Of a stretch of 64,000 bases of DNA, positions 9,030 to 17,743 are shown one piece after another. Location of the stretch: contig CAJTVB010000014.1 of NCBI GenBank assembly GCA_910579755.1, positions 36,319-100,318 on the forward strand, given 5' to 3'. Made by a program: the position numbers and the translations under genes. Source of the stretch: an uncultured Acetatifactor sp. (GTDB lineage Bacteria > Bacillota > Clostridia > Lachnospirales > Lachnospiraceae). A model generated the notes under the pieces. The model saw only the letters and a list, made by a program, of their open reading frames with translations, ran no database searches and was not told the origin of the DNA. Positions within the stretch are counted from its first letter, which is position 1. Each line of letters opens with the position of its first letter.

Positions 9030-10615
9030 TGGTTCAATACAGAAATTTGTTAGATCGGGAGATTAACAGGGATATGTTCCGGCAGTTTATCCGGCGCCAG
9101 GTGGTGGGAAATTGTTATCGATGGGAGAAGGATCACTGGGAAATTCGTGAGGATCCCTTTATTGACGACTGGTCGGAGGATGACTATCAGGTATTGATCC
9201 GATGCCTGAAAAATACGGCGTCTACAGGAGGCTTTGTGCAGGGCGCTTTCCGTGATGGCGTTTTAAAGGGCTTTGCGTCGGTGGAGGCTGAATTTTTGGA
9301 TGAGGAGCGCAGGTATTTGGATCTTTCCAGTATCCATGTGTCCTCGGATGCCCGACGGATGGGAATCGGAAAACGGCTGTTTCTTGGGGCGGTGCAGTGG
9401 GCCAGGAAAAATGGGGCGGAAAAGCTTTATATTTCCGCCCATTCTGCTGTGGAGAGCCAGGCCTTTTATCGGTCCCTTGGGTGCGTGGATGCTCTGTGGC
9501 GCTGTGAAGCCCACGTGGCGCAGGAGCCCTATGACTGCCAGCTGGAGTATGTGATTTCCATGTTGAAGGGGAACCCTGCGGCGGAAGGCATCGTTCTGAA
9601 GATGGATCCCCCGGCGGAAGGCACCGTTCTGAAGATGGATCCCCCGGCGGAAGATGCCAGCCTGAAGATGGATCCCCCGGCGGAAGATGCCGGCCTGAAG
9701 ATGAATCCCCCGGCGGAAGGCACCGTTCTGAAGATGGATCCCCCGGCGGAAGATGCCAGCCTGAAGATGGATCCCCCGGCGGAAGGCACCGTTCTGAAGA
9801 TGAATCCCCCGGCGGAAGGCACCAGGCTGGAAGGAAAGCCCGGTGCCTGGATTCTGGAGGGATGTGTGGACAGTGTGGAATCTGCCGTCACCGCCTGGGA
9901 GGCAGGAGCAGGCAGGCTGGAGCTGTGCGCAAATCTCATGATCGGAGGAACGACCCCTTCTCTTGCGGCCTTTCGTCAGGTAAAGCGATTGTGTCGTGTA
10001 CCGGTGCATGTGCTGATTCGCCCCAGGCCTGGAGATTTCTGTTATACGAAGCAGGAATTTGCCCTGATTCGGGAGGAGATAAGCATTTTTCGGAAAGAAG
10101 GGGCGGACGGGATTGTTATCGGTATCCTGAAGCCGGACGGCAGGCTGGATCTGGAGCGGATGAAGTTATTGATGGAGGATGCCCAGGGCATGTCCGTGAC
10201 TCTGCACAGGGCCTTCGATGTATGCGCGGATCCTTATGAGGCTCTGGAGCAGGCGGCGGCGCTGGGGATTCACACCATTCTCACCTCCGGGGGCCGGGCA
10301 AATTGTATAGAGGGAATTCAGTGTCTGGGAAAGCTTATGTCGCAGGCCGACGGGCAGATCAGGATCATGGCGGGAGGCGGCGTGGATGCCTCCGTGATCC
10401 CAAGGCTGTTCTGGGAAGCGGGCATCCGGGATTTTCACATGTCGGGAAAGATGATCTGCCAAAGCCCCATGACTTACCGCAAGGGTGATGTCCACATGGG
10501 CGCGGAGGGCTTCGGAGAATATGAGCTGTGGCGTGCCGACGGGGAAAGGTTCCGGGAGGCGGCGCGGATTCTGGATCAACAGTCAAAACAGGACAGGGAG
10601 CAGAAAGGCCGATAA
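9029..10615 (+). CDS. GNAT acetyltransferase fused to CutC by an 11-residue repeat linker
   Basis: 528 residues; ATG 9029 overlaps the previous stop (TGATG) and has AAAGGAGAGG upstream, so it is translationally coupled to the RND-GLUG gene. Residues 1-175 are a GNAT N-acetyltransferase (acetyl-CoA loop about RRMGIGKRLF, then AFYRSLGC). Residues 182-269 are eight 11-residue repeats of the type DPPAEGTVLKM. Residues about 274-520 are a CutC-type TIM barrel (CVDSVESA, RLELCANLMIGGTTPS, VHVLIRPRPGDFCY, TLHRAFD, TSGG, IMAGGG). CutC is named for copper homeostasis but its biochemical role is unsettled. I know CutC and GNAT only as separate proteins, so the fusion is unusual. The acetylation target cannot be inferred. 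Confidence 0.88.
   Translation: MVQYRNLLDREINRDMFRQFIRRQVVGNCYRWEKDHWEIREDPFIDDWSEDDYQVLIRCLKNTASTGGFVQGAFRDGVLKGFASVEAEFLDEERRYLDLSSIHVSSDARRMGIGKRLFLGAVQWARKNGAEKLYISAHSAVESQAFYRSLGCVDALWRCEAHVAQEPYDCQLEYVISMLKGNPAAEGIVLKMDPPAEGTVLKMDPPAEDASLKMDPPAEDAGLKMNPPAEGTVLKMDPPAEDASLKMDPPAEGTVLKMNPPAEGTRLEGKPGAWILEGCVDSVESAVTAWEAGAGRLELCANLMIGGTTPSLAAFRQVKRLCRVPVHVLIRPRPGDFCYTKQEFALIREEISIFRKEGADGIVIGILKPDGRLDLERMKLLMEDAQGMSVTLHRAFDVCADPYEALEQAAALGIHTILTSGGRANCIEGIQCLGKLMSQADGQIRIMAGGGVDASVIPRLFWEAGIRDFHMSGKMICQSPMTYRKGDVHMGAEGFGEYELWRADGERFREAARILDQQSKQDREQKGR
9572..9835 (+). repeat. 33-bp minisatellite, 8 units, in-frame in the GNAT-CutC gene
   Basis: Eight consecutive 33-bp units encode N/D-PPAE-GTV/DAS/DAG-LKM. 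Units 2 and 7 and units 3 and 6 encode the same residues, showing recent slippage or conversion. Codon phase is kept throughout, so copy number can change without breaking the protein. There are no spacers, so it is not a CRISPR array. Confidence 0.95.
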
Positions 10616-10651
10616 GCCGGAACAGGAAGTCTTCTCAACCCGGGAAACCTA

Positions 10652-10680
10652 TTGCATTTTGTGCTTTTGCGTGATATTAT
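10652..10680 (+). promoter_or_regulatory. Sigma-A-type promoter of ptb-buk
   Basis: TTGCAT (10652-10657), 17-nt spacer, TATTAT (10675-10680), 46 nt before the ptb start. Confidence 0.65.
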
Positions 10681-10725
10681 TTTAACGATAAGAAATCCCG
10701 GCAGGGGCAGAAAGGAAGATAGGAA

Positions 10726-11658
10726 ATGAAACAGAGTTTTGACCATATTGTAGAAGCGGTCAAGGAGTGCGGCAAAAAGACAGTGGCGGTGTCCGTGGCC
10801 CAGGATTCCGCAGTGCTGGAGGCGGTGAAGGCGGCAAAAGAAAGAGGCATTGCGGATGCCATTCTGGTAGGCGACGAGGCAAAAATCAGAGAGATTGCGG
10901 CTTCCGTCGGAATGGACCTGGAGGGCTTTGAAATCATTGATGAACCGGATGTGATTCAGGCTTCCCTGAAGGCCGTGAAGCTTGCCCATGAGGGGAAAGC
11001 TGACATGTATATGAAGGGTCTGATTGATACAAAGAATTTCCTGAAGAGCGTACTGGACAAGGAAGTGGGTCTGCGTACAGGCAAACCGCTTTCCCATGTG
11101 TGCGTGTTTGAGATCCCCGGTATCGACAGACTTTTGTTTTTGACGGATGTGGCTTTTATGACCTATCCTACTCTGGAGGATAAGGTACATATTATAGAGA
11201 ATACCCTGCCTGTGTGCAAAGCCTGCGGAATTGAGACGCCCAAGGTGGCTCCTCTGGCGGCAGTGGAGGTGGTGAATCCCAAGATGCCTGCCACGGTGGA
11301 GGCGGCGGAGCTGACAAAAATGTGCGAGGAAGGGCAGATTACCGGCTGTATTATTGATGGTCCTCTTTCCCTGGACCTGGCCATCGATGCGGAGGCGGCA
11401 AAGCATAAGGGTGCTACGGACAGGAAAATCCAGGGAGATGCGGATATGCTTCTGTTCCCGGATATCCATGCGGGCAATCTGGTGTATAAGGCTATCGTAC
11501 ATATGGTAAAGGTGAAAAACGGATGCATCCTCACTGGTACCAAGGTGCCTGTGATTCTGACCAGCCGTTCCGATACCTTTGAGACCAAGGTGAATTCCAT
11601 TGCCCTGGCGGCGGTAGTGGCTGAGGAGATGAAGAGGCAGGCCGGTCATGCTGAATGA
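10726..11658 (+). CDS. ptb: Phosphate butyryltransferase
   Basis: 310 residues, the normal length for the phosphate acetyl/butyryltransferase family. It converts butyryl-CoA and phosphate to butyryl phosphate and CoA in the cytoplasm, the first step of the kinase route to butyrate. Family marks seen: the N-terminal Rossmann-like part with VGDEAKIREIA, the MKGLIDTKNFLKSVLD segment, and the C-terminal ADMLLFPDIHAGNLVYKA block. ATG 10726 follows GGAAGATAGGAA. It is followed after 110 nt by butyrate kinase, which settles butyryl rather than acetyl as the likely substrate. It has its own promoter. Confidence 0.95.
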   Translation: MKQSFDHIVEAVKECGKKTVAVSVAQDSAVLEAVKAAKERGIADAILVGDEAKIREIAASVGMDLEGFEIIDEPDVIQASLKAVKLAHEGKADMYMKGLIDTKNFLKSVLDKEVGLRTGKPLSHVCVFEIPGIDRLLFLTDVAFMTYPTLEDKVHIIENTLPVCKACGIETPKVAPLAAVEVVNPKMPATVEAAELTKMCEEGQITGCIIDGPLSLDLAIDAEAAKHKGATDRKIQGDADMLLFPDIHAGNLVYKAIVHMVKVKNGCILTGTKVPVILTSRSDTFETKVNSIALAAVVAEEMKRQAGHAE

Positions 11659-11768
11659 AGTTCTGGATTTGGCTGCGGATCTGGCCATGGATGCAGCTTC
11701 CAAAATAGGATGAGACATGGAATAACAAATTGGAAAAGCTAATAGAAAGAATCAGGAGGATACAGGTA

Positions 11769-12836
11769 ATGTCCATAAAAAGTTTGATCATCAATCCCGG
11801 TTCCACCTCCACTAAAATAGGTGTGTTTGAGGATGAGAACCTGCTGTTTGAAGAGACGCTGAGACATTCCACAGAGGAGATCGGCAGATATGCCAGTATT
11901 GTGGATCAGAAGGATTTCCGCAAAAAGATCATTACGGATCTGCTGGAGTCAAAGCAGTTTGACATAAAGAGCCTGAACGTGGTAGTGGGACGGGGCGGCA
12001 TGCTCAAGCCCATCCCCGGAGGCACCTATGCGGTGACAGATGCTTTGCTTGAGGATCTGAAAAAGGGCGTGCAGGGCCAGCACGCATCCAATCTGGGCGG
12101 TATTCTGGCCAGAGAGATCGGAGATTCCATAGGAGCGCCCTCCTTTATTGTGGATCCGGTGGTGGTGGATGAGCTGATGCCCATTGCCAGGTATTCGGGT
12201 GTGCCGGAGCTTCCCAGAACCAGTGTATTCCATGCACTGAATCAGAAGGCGGTAGCCAAGAGATATGCCAGAGAGGCCGGAAAGCCCTATGAGTCCCTGC
12301 GTCTGATCGTGGTGCATATGGGAGGCGGCGTGTCTGTGGGCGCTCATGAATATGGAAAAGTGGTGGATGTGTTCAACGCTCTGGACGGGGACGGCGCATT
12401 TTCACCGGAGCGGGCCGGGGCGGTGCCCAGCGGAGCGCTGATCAGAATGTGTTTTTCCGGGAAATATACCGAGAAGGAAGTCTATGGTAAAGTGGTAGGC
12501 AAGGGCGGCTTCAACGCATATCTGGGTACCAACGATATGCGGGAGGTGACCAAACGGGCTAACGAGGGAGACGAGAAAGCGGCGGAGGCCAAGCAGGCGT
12601 TTCTGCTTCAGGTATCCAAGGATATCGGCTCCATGGCCTGCGTGCTGAACGGGAAGGTAGACCAGATCATCGTTACCGGCGGTATTGCATATGGTGCGGA
12701 TGTAGTGGCCGCTCTGAAGGAGAGGGCAGAGTGGATTGCGCCCTTTACCGTGTATCCCGGCGAGGATGAGCTTCTGGCTCTGGCCCAGGGCGCTTTGCGG
12801 GTGCTTAAGGGTGAAGAGAAGGCTATGGAGTATTAA
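11769..12836 (+). CDS. buk: Butyrate kinase
   Basis: 355 residues of the acetokinase/ASKHA fold. It makes butyrate and ATP from butyryl phosphate and ADP, the energy-yielding end of butyrate fermentation. Phosphate-binding motif SLIINPGSTSTKIG at residues 3-16; second motif VVHMGGGVSVGAH; third motif VTGGIAYG near the C-terminus. Start chosen at ATG 11769 because AGGAGG (11754-11759) precedes it; an in-frame ATG at 11730 lacks a site. Same operon as ptb. Branched-chain carboxylate kinase activity is possible in this family, but the ptb pairing favours butyrate. Confidence 0.95.
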   Translation: MSIKSLIINPGSTSTKIGVFEDENLLFEETLRHSTEEIGRYASIVDQKDFRKKIITDLLESKQFDIKSLNVVVGRGGMLKPIPGGTYAVTDALLEDLKKGVQGQHASNLGGILAREIGDSIGAPSFIVDPVVVDELMPIARYSGVPELPRTSVFHALNQKAVAKRYAREAGKPYESLRLIVVHMGGGVSVGAHEYGKVVDVFNALDGDGAFSPERAGAVPSGALIRMCFSGKYTEKEVYGKVVGKGGFNAYLGTNDMREVTKRANEGDEKAAEAKQAFLLQVSKDIGSMACVLNGKVDQIIVTGGIAYGADVVAALKERAEWIAPFTVYPGEDELLALAQGALRVLKGEEKAMEY

Positions 12837-12870
12837 GGCTTTTTGACCAATTTATATTACCTGAAAACTG

Positions 12871-12956
12871 ACCCTGAAGCTGTGCAGCCGGGGGCCGGAC
12901 GGAGTTGTTTTCGTACAGACACCCGGGGCGGAGCCGTCTGCGGCGTCAGGGTTTTT
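12871..12956 (+). terminator. Structured RNA / terminator between buk and trkH
   Basis: CCCTGA (12872-12877) pairs with TCAGGG (12946-12951), followed by TTTTT (12952-12956). Inside are two further arms: CCGG-GGG-CCGG, and CAGAC (12916-12920) with GTCTG (12936-12940). The whole can fold as a three-way junction closed by an intrinsic-terminator-like stem. It could simply end the buk transcript or act as a leader for trkH, whose start is 16 nt further on. It does not match the c-di-AMP (ydaO) riboswitch consensus as I remember it. Confidence 0.45.
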
Positions 12957-12971
12957 GAATGAGAAAAAATC

Positions 12972-14327
12972 GTGAAGCGAAAATTTAATATTTGGCAAAA
13001 TATTTCCCCCATGAAGCTGATTCTGGGGGGTTATCTCCTTATTATACTGACCGGAACATTACTGCTGGCGCTGCCGGCGGCCACGAAGGGACCGGGGGGC
13101 ACGCCGCTTTCCGACTGCTTTTTTACGGCTACGTCCGCCACCTGTGTCACGGGGCTGATCCGCTTTGACACCTATACCCACTGGACACTGTTGGGCCAGC
13201 TGGTGATTCTTGGACTGATTCAGATCGGGGGCATCGGCTTTATGACGGTGGCTATTCTGGTGATGGTGTTCACCAGAAGAAAAATCGGACTGAGTCAGCG
13301 GTCTCTGATGCAGAATTCCATCTCCGCGCCCCAGATCGGAGGCATAGTGAAGATGGCCAAGTTTATTGCGCTGGGAACGGCGCTGATTGAGCTGACAGGA
13401 GCGGTGCTTCTCAGCTTTTCCTTCATCCCCAGATTTGGGTGGGCAAAGGGAATCTATTTTTCCGTTTTCCATGCGATTTCAGCTTTTTGCAATGCAGGCT
13501 TTGACCTGATGGGAGGGGTCACAGGAGAATGCTCTTCTCTGGTGGGAATGACGGGAAACTGGTATGTGTGCATGGTGATTATGCTGCTGATTTTCATCGG
13601 AGGACTGGGCTTTTTTGTGTGGCATGATCTGGGCGCAAGAAGGTTTCGCTTCCGCTACCTGAACCTTCAGAGCAAAATGGTGCTGGCTGTAAGTGCAGGG
13701 CTGGTGATTGCAGGAACCCTGGCCATTCTGTTTCTGGAATGGGGTGGGCCGCTGTATGCGGAATTGTCCGGCGGTCAGCGGGTTCTGGCCAGCCTGTTCC
13801 AGTCCGTATCGGTGAGAACGGCCGGATTTAATACGGTGGATCTGGCGGGGATGACCGAAGGTGCTTTGTTTGTAATGATTTGCCTGATGATGATCGGAGG
13901 CTCCACCGGATCCACGGCGGGAGGCATCAAGACCACTACCTTCTGGATTCTGTGTATCAGTATTTTTGCCACCTTCCGAAGAAAAAAGAATATCGAGGTG
14001 TTCGGGCGCAGGATGGAAGAGGGAATTACCAGGACTGCTTCCTGTGTCTTTATGACCTATCTGCTGTTGTCTGTCACTGTTTCCGTGGTGATTTCCGCCG
14101 TGGAAAATATTCCTCTGCTGACGGCGCTGTTTGAATCTGTCTCCGCGGTGGCTACAGTGGGATTGACTCTGGGGATTACGCCCGGAGTGGGAATGGTATC
14201 CAAGCTGTTGCTGGCCTTTTTGATGCTGTGCGGGCGGGTGGGTTCCATCACCATGCTGCTGGCATTTTCCTCGGAGAAGAGGGTGACAAATTCCAGACTG
14301 CCTTTGGAAAAGGTACAGGTGGGATAA
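12972..14327 (+). CDS. TrkH/KtrB-family potassium channel subunit
   Basis: 451-residue integral membrane protein that lets K+ enter the cell. The four pore segments are visible: TATSATCVTGL, SAFCNAGFDL, VRTAGFNTVD and SAVATVGLTLG, each with the filter glycine of the TrkH/KtrB superfamily. The GTG start at 12972 is used because the following MKRKFNIWQNISP fits the short cytoplasmic N-terminus; the ribosome site is poor, so translation may depend on the structured RNA just upstream. The regulatory RCK subunit follows 53 nt downstream, giving a two-gene K+ uptake unit. The set of four filters and the length make another transporter class unlikely. Confidence 0.93.
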   Translation: MKRKFNIWQNISPMKLILGGYLLIILTGTLLLALPAATKGPGGTPLSDCFFTATSATCVTGLIRFDTYTHWTLLGQLVILGLIQIGGIGFMTVAILVMVFTRRKIGLSQRSLMQNSISAPQIGGIVKMAKFIALGTALIELTGAVLLSFSFIPRFGWAKGIYFSVFHAISAFCNAGFDLMGGVTGECSSLVGMTGNWYVCMVIMLLIFIGGLGFFVWHDLGARRFRFRYLNLQSKMVLAVSAGLVIAGTLAILFLEWGGPLYAELSGGQRVLASLFQSVSVRTAGFNTVDLAGMTEGALFVMICLMMIGGSTGSTAGGIKTTTFWILCISIFATFRRKKNIEVFGRRMEEGITRTASCVFMTYLLLSVTVSVVISAVENIPLLTALFESVSAVATVGLTLGITPGVGMVSKLLLAFLMLCGRVGSITMLLAFSSEKRVTNSRLPLEKVQVG

Positions 14328-14380
14328 TGAGGCGGGAGCTTTGAGCGATAGGTGTGCCGAAGCGGCACAGGGGGTATAGT

Positions 14381-15022
14381 ATGAAGTCTATTTTGATTAT
14401 CGGACTGGGACGGTTCGGGCGTCATATGGCACAGACCTTTTTGGACAAGGGTCATGAAGTGCTGGCGGTGGATCACAGTGAGGACAGGGCGGATGCCGCC
14501 GTAGGCAGCATTCATCAGATCCTTATCGGGGATGCCACCGACGAGAGGTTTATGGAATCACTGGGGATCAGCAATTTTGATCTGGCGGTCATTGCCATCG
14601 GTGAGAATTTCCAGACGGTGCTGGAAATCACGGTGCTGCTCAAGGATTTGGGCTGTAAATACATTGTGGCCCGGGCTACCCGGGATGTTCATAAGAAGTT
14701 GCTTTTGCGGAACGGGGCGGACTACGTGTCCTATGCGGAGCGGGAGGTGGCCGAGCGTCTGGCCATCAAATTCGGAGCGGATAATATATTCGATTATGTG
14801 GAGCTGACTCCGGAGATCGGGATCTATGAAATCGCGGCGCCCAGGGCCTGGCTGGGAAAAAGCATGGTGGAGCTGTCTATCCGCACCAAATATCATGTGA
14901 GCGTCCTGGCCACCAAGCGGCAGAACCAGATCTACCCTCTGCCTCACCCAAGTCATGTGTTCGCGGAAGAGGAAAGTATTATGGTTATGGGAACGGCCAG
15001 AGACATTGAGGCGATTACGTGA
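14381..15022 (+). CDS. TrkA/KtrA-family potassium channel regulatory subunit
   Basis: 213 residues. An N-terminal RCK_N Rossmann domain begins ILIIGLGRFGRHMAQ (nucleotide-binding GxGxxG), with the acidic end of strand 2 in LAVDHSED. The RCK_C domain occupies the last 80 residues (VELSIRTKYHVSVLATKR). It forms a cytoplasmic ring that gates the partner channel in response to ATP/ADP or NAD(H), and often c-di-AMP through RCK_C. Start at ATG 14381 after AGGGGG; an upstream in-frame ATG at 14354 lacks a site. Co-transcribed with the channel gene. Confidence 0.93.
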   Translation: MKSILIIGLGRFGRHMAQTFLDKGHEVLAVDHSEDRADAAVGSIHQILIGDATDERFMESLGISNFDLAVIAIGENFQTVLEITVLLKDLGCKYIVARATRDVHKKLLLRNGADYVSYAEREVAERLAIKFGADNIFDYVELTPEIGIYEIAAPRAWLGKSMVELSIRTKYHVSVLATKRQNQIYPLPHPSHVFAEEESIMVMGTARDIEAIT

Positions 15023-15062
15023 ATAGTTACGAAATCTGAAAGTTCGGTTTTCAGAAAAATAA

Positions 15063-15095
15063 GGCGGTATCTTTCCCTTAAGGAAGGATACCGCC
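15063..15095. terminator. Terminator hairpin shared by trkA and uxaC
   Basis: GGCGGTATC (15063-15071) pairs with GATACCGCC (15087-15095), extended inward by TTCC/GGAA. Convergent genes lie on both sides. On the minus strand the stem is followed by TTATTTTTC, a good U-run for uxaC; on the plus strand the run is weaker (ATTTTG). Confidence 0.8.
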
Positions 15096-15117
15096 CCTGC
15101 ATTTTGATCCGGTGAGG

Positions 15118-16527
15118 TCAAATATCAAATTTAAAATAATTCTTTGCGTTGTAATAGGAAATGTTTTTAACAATTTCGGACAGGATTTCCATGTCTGCCG
15201 GAAATTCTCCGTTCTCCACCCAGCCGCCGATCAGATTGCAGAGGATACGCCGAAAATATTCATGCCTGGTATAGGACAGGAAGCTTCGGGAGTCTGTCAG
15301 CATGCCGATGAAGCCGGACAGGTTGCCCATATTGGCCAGGGATGTCATTTGCTCTTGAATGCCAGCCTTGTGATCGTTGAACCACCAGGCGCTTCCCTGC
15401 TGGATCTTGGCCACGGCGGTGGAGTCTTGGAAACAGCCCAGGACCGTGCTGATGGACTGGTTATCGTTGGGATTTAAGCTGTACAGAATGGTTCTGGGCA
15501 GCTCCTGGGTCAGGCACAGCGCGTTGAGGAAGTCTGCCGTCTGATTGGAGGGAGCATAGTTGTTGATACAGTCAAAGCCAGTGTCGGGACCCAGCTTTTC
15601 GTAGGCCAGCGTATTGTTGTCCCGTTTGCAGCCGTAATGGAGCTGCATGGCCCAGTCCAGCCTGTGGTATTCTCTGCCTGCAAAGAGCATGAAGGCAGTC
15701 TTGAACTTCATTTCTTCCTCATGGGATAGGATCATTCGGTTCAGGCGCTTCAGGAAGATGGCTTCCACCTCGTCCTCGGAGGCCGGGCAGTACATGACGT
15801 ATTCCAGTCCATGGTCGGACAGACGGCATCCCATGGAGGCAAAGAATTCCATGCGCCGCTTCAGCGCTTCACGCAGAGCCCGGAAGGAAGAGACTTCGGG
15901 CAGGCCGGTGAGGGAGGCCAGCTGATCCAGATAATCCAGATAATCGGGCTTTTCGATGTTCATTGCCCGGTCAGGCCTCCAGGCGGGGAGTACCTTGACG
16001 TCAAAGCCGGGATCCTCCGCCAGCTTTTTGTGCCATTCCAGAGAATCAATGGGATCATCGGTGGTACAGATCAGAGTTACGTTGCTTTGCCGGATGAGAT
16101 TGCGCACGCTCATAGAGGGCTGAGCCAGCTTTTCGTTGCAAAGCTTCCACACCTGGTCCGCCGTCTTCCGGTTCAGCACGCCGTTATATCCGAAGTAGCG
16201 CTGAAGCTCCAGATGACTCCAGTGAAAGAGGGGATTGCCAATGGCGCTTTCGAGGCAGCGGGCCCATGTGCAAAACTTGTCATAGTCCGAGGCGTCTCCG
16301 GTGATATACTTTTCTTCTATGCCGCAGGAACGCATATAGCGCCACTTGTAATGATCGCCCCCCAGCCAGACCTGGGTAATGTTTTCAAACTGACGGTCTT
16401 CGGCGATCTCCCTGGGATTAATGTGGCAGTGGTAATCCAGTATGGGAGTAGTCTCCGCGTAATCATGAAACAGTCTGGCGGCTGTTTCCGTTTCCAGAAG
16501 AAAGTCTTTGTCTAAAAATGCCTTCAT
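15118..16527 (-). CDS. uxaC: Uronate (glucuronate/galacturonate) isomerase
   Basis: 469 residues, the family's usual length. It isomerises D-galacturonate to D-tagaturonate and D-glucuronate to D-fructuronate, the entry step of pectin-sugar breakdown. The amidohydrolase-type metal motif HCHINP is near residue 34 (DYHCHINPREIAED), and the conserved GLxPD-like and ARxxxRD-like parts of the C-terminal half are recognisable (LPRTILYSLNPNDN, DSRSFLSYTRHEYFRR). ATG 16527 has GGAGG 7 nt upstream. It lies downstream of the LacI-type gene with a 90-nt gap and is probably read from that gene's promoter. The next pathway enzymes (uxaB, uxaA) lie 4.5 kb away on the other strand. Confidence 0.96.
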   Translation of the reverse strand: MKAFLDKDFLLETETAARLFHDYAETTPILDYHCHINPREIAEDRQFENITQVWLGGDHYKWRYMRSCGIEEKYITGDASDYDKFCTWARCLESAIGNPLFHWSHLELQRYFGYNGVLNRKTADQVWKLCNEKLAQPSMSVRNLIRQSNVTLICTTDDPIDSLEWHKKLAEDPGFDVKVLPAWRPDRAMNIEKPDYLDYLDQLASLTGLPEVSSFRALREALKRRMEFFASMGCRLSDHGLEYVMYCPASEDEVEAIFLKRLNRMILSHEEEMKFKTAFMLFAGREYHRLDWAMQLHYGCKRDNNTLAYEKLGPDTGFDCINNYAPSNQTADFLNALCLTQELPRTILYSLNPNDNQSISTVLGCFQDSTAVAKIQQGSAWWFNDHKAGIQEQMTSLANMGNLSGFIGMLTDSRSFLSYTRHEYFRRILCNLIGGWVENGEFPADMEILSEIVKNISYYNAKNYFKFDI

Positions 16528-16592
16528 GTTTTTCCTCCATTCAGAATAAACTTCGTTTTCATGGTTGCTATATAAGATAACCTGTGGGGAAT

Positions 16593-16614
16593 CATACCGA
16601 ATTAAGGCGGTATG
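16593..16614. promoter_or_regulatory. Inverted repeat between lacI-type gene and uxaC
   Basis: CATACCG (16593-16599) and CGGTATG (16608-16614) form a perfect 7-bp inverted repeat with an 8-nt spacer just downstream of the lacI-type stop. It may be an operator for uxaC or a weak transcript-end hairpin. It differs in sequence from the uxaB operator. Confidence 0.35.
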
Positions 16615-16617
16615 CCC

Positions 16618-17622
16618 TCAACGCGTGGTGCCTCGGTGAATGAGCTCGCCGGAAAAAACCGTTCTTTTCGGCATTTCGTTTCCGGCCAGGACGCCCATGA
16701 GAGTGGTGACCAGATGATGGCAGAGGGCTTCCAGCTTTGTATCGATGCTGGTCAGTTCCGGGTCGCTGCAGCAGGAGAGCATGGAATTGTTGCAGCCTGT
16801 CACGGAAAAATCCTCGGGAATTCTCAGCCCTGCCTGCTTGGCATATTTTACGGAGGCCAGAGCCAGAGAATCGTCGGAGGCAATCACACCGTGAAAGCAA
16901 AGGCCCCTCTCCTGCAGATCCTTCAGGTGCTCCGTCATAGACAGGATGTCTTCCCGGGGACCGCTGTAACGGCAGATCAGGTCTTCATTCAGAAATCCTG
17001 CCTCTTCCATGGCGGCTCGAAATCCCGCCAGTTTTTTTTGTCCGCTGTAGGAGCCGGAGTTATAAAAATACAAAATATCCCTTATCCCTGTGCGAAGCAT
17101 GTGACTGGCGGCCTCATACATGGATGAAAAATCGTCCGAAACAATGCTGTATACGTTGGGACGGTCCAGGACAGCGTTTAAAAGCATTACGGGAAGCCGA
17201 AGGGCGGCATCGGCAATGTAGCGGTTATCCTCGTCCCGGTCATGAACGAAATTGGAGCCCGTAAGTATGACCGCATCAACCTTTTTGCCGATCAGCAGGT
17301 TCATGGAAGCTGCCTTGGCCTCCAGCTCATAGCCGGTACAGCAGAGAATACTGTCATAGCCGTTGGCACGCAGCTTCTGTTCGATATAGTATACAGCCTT
17401 GGCCAGGTACAGGTCGGAGCTGTCCGCGCATAAAATGCCGATGGTTTTCATAGTGTTGAGCCCCAGCCCTCTGGCAAAGGCATTGGGGGTATAGCCATAT
17501 TTTTCCATGGCATCCATCACCTTGCGTCTGGTCTTCTCGCTCACGAGGCTGCTTCCGTTCAGCACCCGCGAGACGGTGGCGATGGATACGCCGGCCTTTT
17601 CGGAAATGTCGTATATGGTCAT
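16618..17622 (-). CDS. LacI-family regulator, probable uronate repressor
   Basis: 334 residues. An N-terminal LacI helix-turn-helix and hinge (MTIYDISEKAGVSIATVSRV, then RRKVMDAMEKYGYTPNAFARGL) precede a periplasmic-binding-protein-like effector domain (TIGILCADSSDLYLAKAVYYIE; GVIASDDSLALASVKYAKQ; DFSVTGCNNS). It sits upstream of uxaC on the same strand and close to uxaBA, so a galacturonate or tagaturonate pathway sugar is the likely inducer. A LacI-like palindrome overlaps the uxaB promoter region and another inverted repeat follows its own promoter, both candidate targets. The effector cannot be read from sequence alone. Confidence 0.9.
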   Translation of the reverse strand: MTIYDISEKAGVSIATVSRVLNGSSLVSEKTRRKVMDAMEKYGYTPNAFARGLGLNTMKTIGILCADSSDLYLAKAVYYIEQKLRANGYDSILCCTGYELEAKAASMNLLIGKKVDAVILTGSNFVHDRDEDNRYIADAALRLPVMLLNAVLDRPNVYSIVSDDFSSMYEAASHMLRTGIRDILYFYNSGSYSGQKKLAGFRAAMEEAGFLNEDLICRYSGPREDILSMTEHLKDLQERGLCFHGVIASDDSLALASVKYAKQAGLRIPEDFSVTGCNNSMLSCCSDPELTSIDTKLEALCHHLVTTLMGVLAGNEMPKRTVFSGELIHRGTTR

Positions 17623-17652
17623 AGACCGTCTGCCTCTCTGTACAATCCTTAC

Positions 17653-17674
17653 AATTCCCGGTTTTCAGGGAATT
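17653..17674. promoter_or_regulatory. Inverted repeat downstream of the lacI-type promoter
   Basis: AATTCCC (17653-17659) and GGGAATT (17668-17674), perfect 7-bp arms with an 8-nt spacer, lie between the promoter and the start of the LacI-type gene. The position suits autoregulation. The same arm length and spacing are seen at 16593-16614. Confidence 0.4.
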
Positions 17675-17687
17675 AAACTACAAAAAA

Positions 17688-17716
17688 ATTATATCCAACC
17701 GGGATTCCTTTTGCAA
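17688..17716 (-). promoter_or_regulatory. Sigma-A-type promoter of the lacI-type gene and uxaC
   Basis: On the minus strand TTGCAA (17716-17711), a 17-nt spacer and TATAAT (17693-17688), about 65 nt before the regulator start. Confidence 0.75.
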
Positions 17717-17743
17717 GATATTTTTTACAGTACAGGATTTAGG

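Noticed and set aside
9572..9835. CRISPR-like repeat array
   Set aside because: Repeats are contiguous 33-bp units without spacers and encode in-frame residues, so it is a coding minisatellite.
12840..12971. c-di-AMP (ydaO) riboswitch before trkH
   Set aside because: The interval is short and lacks the conserved ydaO core as I remember it; only a three-way-junction/terminator-like fold is visible.
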